Assembly: GCF_024296925.1 (NCBI RefSeq) | Contig: NZ_CP101125.1 | Span: 2,978,501 to 3,042,500, forward strand | From: Pseudomonas nunensis | GTDB taxonomy: Bacteria > Pseudomonadota > Gammaproteobacteria > Pseudomonadales > Pseudomonadaceae | Length of the DNA stretch: 64,000 nt | Direction of reading: 5' to 3' | In this document: one piece after another, positions 56,044 to 64,000 of the stretch | Numbering within the stretch: position 1 is the stretch's first letter | How the letters are laid out: each line of letters opens with the position of its first letter | Made by a program: the position numbers and the translations under genes | Notes under the pieces: model-generated | What the model was told of the DNA's origin: nothing | The model's input: the letters and a program-made list of their open reading frames with translations, nothing else | Databases searched by the model: none

Positions 56044-59000
56044 TCAAAGGCTGATCAGAACCTCTCCCTCTATAGGGCCGCTGCGACGTTTTCCGACAGC
56101 GGCAGACATGATCCGGGTGTTCTGCAAAAACCTTGATTTATCGGTCATCAATTGGTCGAACAACACAACCGCGAGACTGAAGGTGTCCGCATTTTCCAGA
56201 GACCTGGCACTGTCATGTTTTTGTACTGGCGACTCTAACGAAATCGCAAGTTCGCCCAAGGCAAGATTCAGTAACGGCGCGACATTCAATTGATAAGTGT
56301 CCTGACTCTTTGTCTGCGGGTCGAGTGCGTAGCTCAAACCTTTCGCGTCTGGCCCGCCCCTGAACATTTCATGCACCAGATCGATGGCGATGACCTCGTA
56401 GTTGAGCTTTTCCCGGTAAAAATGATCATTCAGGTTGTCGCTGTAGACGGTAATCACCGGTTGATCTACCCCGGCAACCGCGCCGTCTTTTTTCCATGCC
56501 TTGTATTCCACTGGCATGAGGGAGGCCGTGGTGATGTCATCTTTTACCGCTGCCAAGACGAAGTTTCTGCCGGACAAACCATCAAAGTCAGTCTTGACTA
56601 CTTTCAGGAAATTCAGCGCCTGATCTCGCCCCTTTGCCGTACTGCCAAACAACAACCCGATCACCAGATTGGTGTCCAGACTGTTGGAGTGTTCGCCCAA
56701 TGTCACCAACGCATTGGCGATCTTAGAACGGGCAATTGGCAAACTTTTGCGCAGAATCAAATGGGTGTAATCCGCAGGCAATAGTTTGTGAAACCTGGGT
56801 ACGCTGAGCGACTGTGTGAAGTCAAAGCGTTTCAGTTTCGGCCCCCATGGTTTACCCAGTCGATTCATGGCAAACCAACGCTCCTTTCGGGCAATCGCAC
56901 AAATACTCACTGCATCGCCGCCATTCTCCAGCGGGCGCCACAGACCTTGGCCGATGTGTGAATAATCGGCAGCCTTGATCAGATCATAAGATTGGGCGCT
57001 ACCCGCAATTTTGCGTAGCTGGAAGGTCGCGGTTTCAAACGTTTGAAGAACGCCAGCGCCTAACTTCAAGGAGCCTTTGTGAAACAGTTTCCCCGCGCTT
57101 CGCCCAACCGTTCCCGCCCCATCCAGAGGATTGAACATCGATATAGTCGTGGTGATGGCGAATTTCGCCAGGCTGGCAACTTTGGACGTCATCGAAACAC
57201 TTCTGGCGGCGACGCTCATGACTTTGCTTACGACACCTACCGCTGTACCGAACAGCGCAAGGGTATCCATGATGCAGCCAAAAGCCCCGTCGGCTACCCG
57301 ATTTTTATCGCCAGAACTCAAGTCCTCAATGCAGCTTTTGAACGGCACGATCAAATTGACAAGAAATTCCGTCTGCGCCTTCTGAGTGAGGATCTTCTCC
57401 TCCATCCAGGTCAATTCTGTGGCAATTTCCTTAAGCTCTTCGTAGGTCACCAGCGGACGGTTCTTCACGATAAACGTCGCGATTTTGTCAAACTGTTCGC
57501 TTGCGTAATTCTTGTAGATGCTATGTCCGCGCGAAACACGAATGTTCGGCCCTGCAATTTCGCCGAGTTTTTCGATTACCGCTGCGCTGTAGACCTTAAT
57601 GTTGCTATGCACACCGTGGGTGTAATTCCTGATATCAACAGGAATATCCGCAGTTGTGGGGATTGCCCGTGTTTTCTCTGACATATCGCCGGAAAAATCC
57701 ACTCTGGCTGCGGTGCGCATTTTTTGTGTTCTTCCAATCAGTGCGCCCAACTCCGGGTTTTTTTGGCACTTGCCCAGCAGAATGAAAACTTCATAACAGG
57801 TAATTTGATCATTGCCGTGGAAGGCGCACATCACCACGCCATAGCGCCCCGTAGCAGCGTCCTTCTCCGCTTGGGTTTCCGCTAGATAATTTCGCCCCGG
57901 CGTACTACTGCCTACCAGGCCGGAAGTCACCTCGGGAATATGATTTTTCGCCACGGATGGACGCAGCGTAAAAAAACCGATTTTGCTGTTTTGGAAAACA
58001 ACACGGTCGGCGTCCATCATAGAAGACATCGCCAACTTCATTATCGTGACGTGCGCACTGTTCATTTTGCTGTAATGCGCCTTCAGCACTCGGTCAAACT
58101 CAACATCTACATTGTCCAGTCCGGATAAACCCGGCCAGGTTTTAAAAATACTCTCCCCGTTAAGCTTGTCCCAATTACCACCGACCAGATACCCGCTAAT
58201 GTGTGCATCGACCATTGATAGCGGATGGCCGGTCGGGCGGTAAATCGAGTTCGGTTGTTCATCAGGACGGGAGGACCAGTTTCGCGTATTGGTGCCTTGC
58301 TTGTAGTCCCTGTCCTTGCGGGTAAAAAGTGAACGCTCCTCAAGATTAAAGCCCGGTGCAGCATCCTCCAGCGCTTTCAGAGCAACCTGCTTGCGAGAAG
58401 GCATCACTGTCGAGAATGTCTCGGCTGCCTGAGCAATCGAAGTCGCGTATCCGTCATAGGCTGTCACTGCGACGATCGACGTATCTTTTTCGGACTCGGC
58501 TAACTGCTCATGGGTAATCAGTTTATTGATCAGGCCCCAATCGATAATGGACGGGATCGCCGCCAACCCTTGGAGCTTTTCAATCCACGGGCCGACGGGC
58601 TCGATCCCGGCGAATGCCATTACTTGATCATAAGTCATCGATTGCGAGCTCCCCGGCGACTTCAGTTCGAGGGTTGCCACGGCACTGCAAAAACTCACCC
58701 AGCCCACCGAGCCGACCAGCAATTGATCTGGGATATCCCTGACCAGGAATTCCGGTGCCGCTTTAGCCAATAGCAGATGAATCGCCAACCGCGAGAGCCT
58801 CATTGAAACAATCTGATTGCTCAGCAGATAACGTTCAAGATCATCAAGAATCAGAAAGTATGGTAAATCAGCATTCGCAGGCTGATAAAGATCGTAGCCG
58901 CAGATGTGGTTCCGCCGAGAGTCCCGGCCACTGTGATGATCAAGATCAAGAAGGACTGCAGTAACGAGTATTTGGGCAAGGTCTTCGGCGGTAACGTTTT

Positions 59001-59850
59001 CATCCGGGCCAGCGCCATACCATTGCAACTCGCTGATGTATTTTTTCGCGAGAGCCTGGGACGTGGAGTGGAGAAACATTTCCTTGATCAACCGGCTGGC
59101 CGCCTGCGGGTCATATGGGTCTGGTAACGCTTTCACACTTTCAGAGTACAACTTTTCAAGTAGCCTTCCCTTTTGAGAAAGCGTCTTCGCTGTGAGCGCC
59201 CTGACTCTTTGTATTTCTTCATCGGTTAATACGGCCGACGAATCATCCTCAGCGACGAGCTGCCCCCAATAATTACCGAGCGGCTCAACATCCGGCAATT
59301 CCAGTGTCAGGAAGGCAATCAGATTCTTCACCCCGGCGATTGTCGCTGGCACATAGAGGTCGTGAAACCTCAACCACTGGGACAACACCACTTCATCAGA
59401 GTCCCACACGAACTCCCCCGTCACCTTGGCGAACCCGGCCAATAAACGGATTCGCTCGATAGCGTTCGGATCGGCATCCAGCCTTTGCGTAATGTCGTGT
59501 TTATCCTGACCAGCGAAAACAATGACCTCGCCACGCCCGGTGATGCAGAATTCATCTGTTTCTTTAGTTCGATAGCGCGCGTGTACCCCGATCATCGACT
59601 TGAACTTCAGCATTTCTTCCAACAGAACTTTGGCCGGGGTGTGCGCCTGATAAAGCGAGGACCCCACACGCAATTGAAAAGGCATGTTATCCAAATCGAC
59701 CAACCGGGTATCGACACCTCCATGTTTCTCTACAAGTTCTTGCAGTTCAGCCAATAACAGTTGCTTCTCGAAAGCATCTTCACTCATGCGCAGGTTATGT
59801 GTTTGGGCAGCAACCGAGCCAACAGCCTTCGGTTTATTTCTGGTTATCAT
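56044..59850 (-). CDS. Large unknown toxin-like protein, 1268 aa
   Basis: ATG 59850 (MITRNKPKAVGSV) with aggaag 8 nt upstream is preferred to a TTG at 59961. I do not recognise a family. No signal peptide. A hydrophobic Ala/Val/Ser-rich segment at about residues 870-930 (ALFGTAVGVVSKVMSVAARSVSM) could insert in a membrane. The C-terminus contains YEVIAIDLVHEMFRGGPDAKG, which looks like HExxH but lacks the second His. The large size, central membrane-like helices and lone position recall the orphan toxin-like proteins common in plant-associated pseudomonads; this is inference. Base use is less GC-rich than its neighbours, suggesting transfer. Confidence 0.7.
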   Translation of the reverse strand: MITRNKPKAVGSVAAQTHNLRMSEDAFEKQLLLAELQELVEKHGGVDTRLVDLDNMPFQLRVGSSLYQAHTPAKVLLEEMLKFKSMIGVHARYRTKETDEFCITGRGEVIVFAGQDKHDITQRLDADPNAIERIRLLAGFAKVTGEFVWDSDEVVLSQWLRFHDLYVPATIAGVKNLIAFLTLELPDVEPLGNYWGQLVAEDDSSAVLTDEEIQRVRALTAKTLSQKGRLLEKLYSESVKALPDPYDPQAASRLIKEMFLHSTSQALAKKYISELQWYGAGPDENVTAEDLAQILVTAVLLDLDHHSGRDSRRNHICGYDLYQPANADLPYFLILDDLERYLLSNQIVSMRLSRLAIHLLLAKAAPEFLVRDIPDQLLVGSVGWVSFCSAVATLELKSPGSSQSMTYDQVMAFAGIEPVGPWIEKLQGLAAIPSIIDWGLINKLITHEQLAESEKDTSIVAVTAYDGYATSIAQAAETFSTVMPSRKQVALKALEDAAPGFNLEERSLFTRKDRDYKQGTNTRNWSSRPDEQPNSIYRPTGHPLSMVDAHISGYLVGGNWDKLNGESIFKTWPGLSGLDNVDVEFDRVLKAHYSKMNSAHVTIMKLAMSSMMDADRVVFQNSKIGFFTLRPSVAKNHIPEVTSGLVGSSTPGRNYLAETQAEKDAATGRYGVVMCAFHGNDQITCYEVFILLGKCQKNPELGALIGRTQKMRTAARVDFSGDMSEKTRAIPTTADIPVDIRNYTHGVHSNIKVYSAAVIEKLGEIAGPNIRVSRGHSIYKNYASEQFDKIATFIVKNRPLVTYEELKEIATELTWMEEKILTQKAQTEFLVNLIVPFKSCIEDLSSGDKNRVADGAFGCIMDTLALFGTAVGVVSKVMSVAARSVSMTSKVASLAKFAITTTISMFNPLDGAGTVGRSAGKLFHKGSLKLGAGVLQTFETATFQLRKIAGSAQSYDLIKAADYSHIGQGLWRPLENGGDAVSICAIARKERWFAMNRLGKPWGPKLKRFDFTQSLSVPRFHKLLPADYTHLILRKSLPIARSKIANALVTLGEHSNSLDTNLVIGLLFGSTAKGRDQALNFLKVVKTDFDGLSGRNFVLAAVKDDITTASLMPVEYKAWKKDGAVAGVDQPVITVYSDNLNDHFYREKLNYEVIAIDLVHEMFRGGPDAKGLSYALDPQTKSQDTYQLNVAPLLNLALGELAISLESPVQKHDSARSLENADTFSLAVVLFDQLMTDKSRFLQNTRIMSAAVGKRRSGPIEGEVLISL

Positions 59851-60025
59851 CAAGGATCTTCCTACCAACTTTCTGCCGGCATAATTATTGAGAGCAAGAT
59901 ACTTGCCCACAACAGAAAAACCCTCAAGCCATCTTCTATTAGATAGCGTTTCAACGGACAATGAATAGCGGTCGCCTGCGCCACTGCGCCACTTAAAATG
60001 CCATGGGCTTAACTAATAAATACGC

Positions 60026-61135
60026 TTAATCCACCAGCCCCCACTCTCCCGCAGAGCCTGGTTGGTCAGGTAACGTTTCGACATGCAACTTCAGGCGCAA
60101 CCGCAAGTTATTCACTGAATCAGCATGTTTTAACGCCTCCTCCTCACTGATCGCACCTTCCACGACCAACGCGTACAGCGCCCCGTCAAATGTCTGCATC
60201 CCCAACTCCACCGACTTCTCCATGATCCCTTTAAGTTCATCAAACGCATTACGCCGGATCAGATCGGCAATGGTCGGCGTCCCCAACATCACCTCCACCG
60301 CCGCCCGGCGCTGGCCGTCGCGGGTGCGCACCAGACGCTGCGAAACGAACGCCTTGAGGTTGTTGGCCAGGTCGTGCAGCAATTGTTCGCGACGCTCCTG
60401 AGGGAAGAAATTGATGATGCGGTCCAGCGCCTGGTTGGCGTTGTGCGCGTGCAGGGTGGAGATCACCAGATGACCGGTATCGGCAAAGGTCAACGCGTGC
60501 TCCATGGTCTCGCGGTCGCGGATTTCACCGATCAGCACCACGTCCGGGGCCTGGCGCAGGGTGTTTTTCAACGCGGAATGAAAACTGCGGGTATCGACGC
60601 CGACCTCACGCTGGTTAATGATCGACTTTTTGTGCCGATGGATATATTCCACCGGGTCTTCGATGGTGATGATGTGGCCGCTGCTGTGGCGGTTACGGTA
60701 ATCGATCAGCGCCGCCAGGGAGGTGGACTTTCCCGAGTCGGTGGCGCCGACAAACAGCATCAGGCCTTGCTTGAGCATCACGGTTTCGAGCAGCACCGGC
60801 GGCAGGTTGAGGTCTTCGAAGCGCGGGATGTCGAGCTTGATGTTACGCGCGACAATCGACACGTCATTGCGTTGTTTGAACAGGTTGATCCGAAAGCGTC
60901 CGACCCCTGGCAGGGAGATCGCCAGGTTCATTTCCAGTTCCCGATCGAACTCCAGACGCTGTTCGGCGTCCATGATGGACTCGGCGATGGCCGCGATTTC
61001 CCCCGGTTTGAACCGCTGTTCGGACAAGGGTTTGAGCACGCCATCGAACCGCGCACTGGGTGGCGCGCCGGTGGAGAGGTAAAGATCGGAGCCCTCCTGG
61101 CTGGCCAGTTGCCGCAACAATAAATCGATTTCCAT
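60026..61135 (-). CDS. PilT/PilU-family type IV pilus ATPase
   Basis: A 369-aa retraction-type secretion ATPase from ATG 61135 (MEIDLLLRQLASQEGSDLYLSTG). PAS-like N-domain, then Walker A GATDSGKS, Asp box ITIEDPVEYIH, Walker B VVLIGEIRDRETM, His box TGHLVISTLHAHNANQALDRIINFF. The Walker A fourth residue is Asp where PilT/PilU usually have Gly. It belongs with PilU-like paralogues and stands alone here, divergent from the histidine kinase gene; the principal pilT-pilU pair would be elsewhere. Confidence 0.88.
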   Translation of the reverse strand: MEIDLLLRQLASQEGSDLYLSTGAPPSARFDGVLKPLSEQRFKPGEIAAIAESIMDAEQRLEFDRELEMNLAISLPGVGRFRINLFKQRNDVSIVARNIKLDIPRFEDLNLPPVLLETVMLKQGLMLFVGATDSGKSTSLAALIDYRNRHSSGHIITIEDPVEYIHRHKKSIINQREVGVDTRSFHSALKNTLRQAPDVVLIGEIRDRETMEHALTFADTGHLVISTLHAHNANQALDRIINFFPQERREQLLHDLANNLKAFVSQRLVRTRDGQRRAAVEVMLGTPTIADLIRRNAFDELKGIMEKSVELGMQTFDGALYALVVEGAISEEEALKHADSVNNLRLRLKLHVETLPDQPGSAGEWGLVD

Positions 61136-61266
61136 GGCAAAAAGCACCCGCGAAGCATTCAATGAACGGATATGGCCCGATACCGTGACCCATCGGACCA
61201 TCCAGCGTCTACTGCCTTGCAAGGATAGTAGACGTAGCCACACCGACTGACGTGCAGGACATCTTG

Positions 61267-63804
61267 ATGAACGCATCACCGACCGGCAGCGATGCCCAGG
61301 CCCTGATCGCCCGACTGGACTGGAGCCGCAGCCCCCTGGGCGCCGCCAGTGCCTGGCCGCAGAGCCTGCGTACCGCGGTGGACATCGTGATTCATTCGCC
61401 GATGCCCATGCTCTTGCTGTGGGGCCCGCAGCTCACGCAGATCTACAACGACGGCTTCGCGCTGCTGGCGGGCAGCAAGCATCCGCACGCTTTCGGACAG
61501 CCGACACACCTGATCTGGCCCGAATTAAAAGACTTTACTGACCCAATCTACAGCGCCGTCCTACAAGGCCAGGTGCGGACCTACAGCGAACAGCGCTTTA
61601 CCTTGCAGCGCGACGGGCAGGATTCCGACTTCTGGCTGGATTTGACCTACAGCCCGATTCGCGATGAACACGCCGAGGTGGCCGGGATCCTGGTCACGGC
61701 CATCGAAACCAACGAGCGACGACGGATCGCCCTCGAACTCGAACAGCGCTCCGCCGCCAGTCTCAAGGCCCAACACGAAACCGAACAACGCCTGCAACTG
61801 GCGCTCGCCGCCACCGATGCGGTCGGCACCTGGGACTGGGACATTGGCGAGGACCGCTTCATCGCCGACGCCCACTTCGCGCAGTTGCACGGCGTTGATC
61901 CGGCGATGGCCAGCCAGTTGCCGATCAGCGAATACCTGCACGGCGTGCACCCGGAAGACCGAGGCATGGTGGCGCGCAGCATCAAGCACTGCATCACCCA
62001 CGGCACCGAATACGCCGAGGAATATCGCTTGCTGCAACCCGATGGTGAGTTGCGCTGGGTGTTTGCCCGGGGGCGTTGCTACAAGGACCACCACGGCCGG
62101 CCGACGCGCTTCCTCGGTGCCGCCCTGGACCTGACCGAACGCAAACACACCGAACAGGCGCTACGCCAGAGCCAGACCGAGTTGCAGCTGATCATCAACG
62201 CGATGCCGATCCTGATCAGCTACGTGGACCGCGAGGAACGCTTTCGCCTGAACAACGCCGCGTACCTCGACTGGTACGGCCTGACACCCCAAGAGCTGTT
62301 CGGCCGAACCATCCGTGAAGTGCTTGGCGAAGAAGCCTACGGCCTGCGCGCCGAGCACATCGCCGAAGCGCTGGCGGGCAAGCCTTGCTGCTTCAGCATC
62401 GATGCCGCGCACCGTGACGGCAGCATCCGCAGCGCTCTGATGAATTACCTGCCGCGCCACGGCGCGGATGGCTCGGTCAACGGTTTTTACATCTTCGTGA
62501 TCGACGAAACCGAGCGCAAACAGACCGAAGAAGCTCTGCGCAACCTCAATGAAACCCTCGAAGAACGAGTGATCGCCCGCACTCAACAACTGGCCGAAGC
62601 CAATCAGCGCCTGCAAAACGAGATGTTCGAACGTGAGCGCGCTGAAGACGCATTACGGCATGCGCAAAAAATGGAAGCGGTCGGCCAGCTCACTGGCGGT
62701 ATCGCTCACGACTTCAACAACATGCTCACCGGGATCATCGGCAGCCTCGATCTGATGCAGCGCTACATCGCCGACGGACGCACCGCCGAGATCGGCCGGT
62801 TCACCGAAGCGGCGGTGTCCTCAGCCAACCGCGCGGCAGCCCTGACCCATCGCCTGCTGGCGTTCTCCCGGCGCCAGTCGCTGGACCGCAAGCCGCTGAA
62901 CGCCAATGACCTGATTCATTCCCTGGAAGACCTGCTCAGCCGTACCAAGGGCGACCATATCGAACTCAAGCTGCAATTGGCGAACGAGGTGTGGCCGGTC
63001 AGCACCGACGTCAGCCAACTGGAAAACGCCTTGCTGAACCTGGTGATCAACGCCCGCGATGCCATGCCTGACGGTGGTCGGCTGCTGATCGAAACCGCTA
63101 ACGTTTACCTCGACGGCAACGACCTCACCCCTCTGGAGTCGGTCAAGGCCGGGGACTATCTGATGATTGCCGTCAGCGACAATGGCACCGGCATGTCCGC
63201 ATCGGTGCTGGCCAAGGCGTTCGATCCGTTCTTCACCACCAAACCCATCGGCCAGGGCACGGGCCTCGGGTTGTCGATGATCTACGGCTTTGCCCAGCAG
63301 TCGGGCGGGCATGTCAGCCTCGACAGCGTGCCGGGCCAGGGCACTTGCGTACGTCTGTACTTGCCGCGCCTGCACCTCGGCGCGCCGCAGGACACCTTGA
63401 TGCCAGTCACCGGCGAAGCACCGTCGGCGATTGCCGGTGAAACCGTGGTGCTGGTGGAAGACGACCCGGCTGTGCGCATGCTGGTGCTCGATTTACTGAA
63501 TGAGCTGGGTTACCACGCCCATGAAGCCGAAGACGCGAGGGCTGCCCTGCCCTTGCTCGAATCCGACCTGCGCGTGGATTTGTTGGTAACCGATGTCGGG
63601 CTGCCAGGGATGAATGGCCGACAACTGGCGGAAATCGCCCGCCAGCATCGGCCGAACCTCAAAGTGCTGTTCATGACCGGCTACGCGGAGAAAGCCGCCG
63701 AGCGCCAGGGCTTCCTGGAGGAAGGCATGGACATGGTGGCCAAACCGTTTTCCATCGACCTGCTAGCCAACAAGATTCGCACGATGATCGGCCAACCGGA
63801 GTGA
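61267..63804 (+). CDS. PAS-containing hybrid histidine kinase
   Basis: About 845 aa from ATG 61267 (caggac 8 nt upstream; GTG 61252 is the alternative). No membrane helices, so it is a soluble sensor. Three N-terminal PAS-type domains (near 30-160, 175-300, 305-430), a coiled coil (EERVIARTQQLAEANQRLQ), HisKA with phospho-acceptor His481 (GGIAHDFNNMLTG), HATPase_c (LVINARDAMPDGG, VSDNGTGMS, GTGLGLSMIYG) and a receiver with phospho-acceptor Asp776 (LLVTDVGLPGMNG). The AHDFNN H-box marks the family of hybrid kinases without a fixed adjacent regulator. The signal is unknown. Confidence 0.92.
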   Translation: MNASPTGSDAQALIARLDWSRSPLGAASAWPQSLRTAVDIVIHSPMPMLLLWGPQLTQIYNDGFALLAGSKHPHAFGQPTHLIWPELKDFTDPIYSAVLQGQVRTYSEQRFTLQRDGQDSDFWLDLTYSPIRDEHAEVAGILVTAIETNERRRIALELEQRSAASLKAQHETEQRLQLALAATDAVGTWDWDIGEDRFIADAHFAQLHGVDPAMASQLPISEYLHGVHPEDRGMVARSIKHCITHGTEYAEEYRLLQPDGELRWVFARGRCYKDHHGRPTRFLGAALDLTERKHTEQALRQSQTELQLIINAMPILISYVDREERFRLNNAAYLDWYGLTPQELFGRTIREVLGEEAYGLRAEHIAEALAGKPCCFSIDAAHRDGSIRSALMNYLPRHGADGSVNGFYIFVIDETERKQTEEALRNLNETLEERVIARTQQLAEANQRLQNEMFERERAEDALRHAQKMEAVGQLTGGIAHDFNNMLTGIIGSLDLMQRYIADGRTAEIGRFTEAAVSSANRAAALTHRLLAFSRRQSLDRKPLNANDLIHSLEDLLSRTKGDHIELKLQLANEVWPVSTDVSQLENALLNLVINARDAMPDGGRLLIETANVYLDGNDLTPLESVKAGDYLMIAVSDNGTGMSASVLAKAFDPFFTTKPIGQGTGLGLSMIYGFAQQSGGHVSLDSVPGQGTCVRLYLPRLHLGAPQDTLMPVTGEAPSAIAGETVVLVEDDPAVRMLVLDLLNELGYHAHEAEDARAALPLLESDLRVDLLVTDVGLPGMNGRQLAEIARQHRPNLKVLFMTGYAEKAAERQGFLEEGMDMVAKPFSIDLLANKIRTMIGQPE

Positions 63805-63870
63805 GTTAAGGCATAATCGCGCGCCCCCGCTGGCTCCAACATAGCCACCACCGTTACAAGGTCTGCCTCA

Positions 63871-64000
63871 ATGAAAGCTCAAGCCCGCCATATTCTGGTG
63901 AAAACCTCGGAAGAAGCCGAGCAGCTCAAACAACGCATCGCCAAGGGCGAAGCCTTCGATGTGCTGGCCAAAAAGTACTCCACCTGCCCGTCCGGCAAGC
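63871..64000 (+). CDS. Parvulin-type peptidyl-prolyl isomerase (3' end missing)
   Basis: First 43 codons of a short parvulin: MKAQARHILVKTSEEAEQL, then GEAFDVLAKKYSTCPSGK. The frame runs off the window. It resembles PpiC and the 93-aa parvulin encoded at 43897, so it is probably a complete gene of about 90-95 aa outside the window. Confidence 0.88.
   Translation, partial: MKAQARHILVKTSEEAEQLKQRIAKGEAFDVLAKKYSTCPSGK

Noticed and set aside
56044..56500. Zinc protease motif in the 1268-aa protein (VHEMF)
   Set aside because: HExxH needs a second His; the sequence is HEMFR, so no metalloprotease call.

Overview
The window is a stretch of a Pseudomonas chromosome, most likely of the P. fluorescens group. 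The evidence is the order gacA (TTG start, 213 aa), uvrC, pgsA, tRNA-Gly(GCC); a lipase of the P. fragi/P. fluorescens I.1 type; a 3-hydroxybutyrate operon next to an HbcR-like sigma-54 activator; and three sets of Pseudomonas REP-like inverted repeats. GC is high and coding is dense. No phage, insertion sequence or CRISPR array is visible.

Layout. 1-7046: the end of an amino-acid permease, a TonB-dependent receptor, an 823-aa unknown membrane protein and a secreted DNA/RNA non-specific nuclease. 7047-35999: a ~29-kb block bounded by two perfect 55-bp direct repeats. The right copy is the last 13 nt of tRNA-Gly plus its terminator; the left copy is an orphan. This is the classic footprint of integration into a tRNA 3' end. 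The block starts with a decayed NA37-type gene and then carries a complete type VI secretion cluster on the minus strand. In transcription order this is tssB, tssC, tssK, tssL, an OmpA-domain protein, hcp, clpV, vgrG, a DUF4123 chaperone, a DUF3304 protein, a Tle1-like (DUF2235) lipase effector, a second DUF3304 protein, PAAR, an unknown two-helix membrane protein, tssM, tssA, tssF, tssG, tssJ, tssE and a TssA-like/OmpA fusion. All 13 core Tss components are present. No recombinase gene remains, so the island looks immobile.

35987-44200: core genes tRNA-Gly, pgsA, uvrC and gacA, a GNAT acetyltransferase, a DAHP synthase behind an attenuator-like leader with two small aromatic-rich ORFs, an Ig-like repeat protein, a lipase and a parvulin. 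44316-49856: a yejABEF oligopeptide/microcin C importer. 50009-56027: the sigma-54 activator, a GntP-type transporter behind a visible -24/-12 promoter, 3-hydroxybutyrate dehydrogenase and acetoacetyl-CoA synthetase, together a ketone-body catabolic unit. 56044-64000: a 1268-aa unknown toxin-like protein, a PilT/PilU-type ATPase, a PAS-rich hybrid histidine kinase and the start of a second parvulin.

Most notable observations: the tRNA-Gly-bounded T6SS island; the Tle1-like effector between two DUF3304 genes that share 180 identical bases around a diverged core; and the tandem aromatic-rich leader ORFs before the DAHP synthase.
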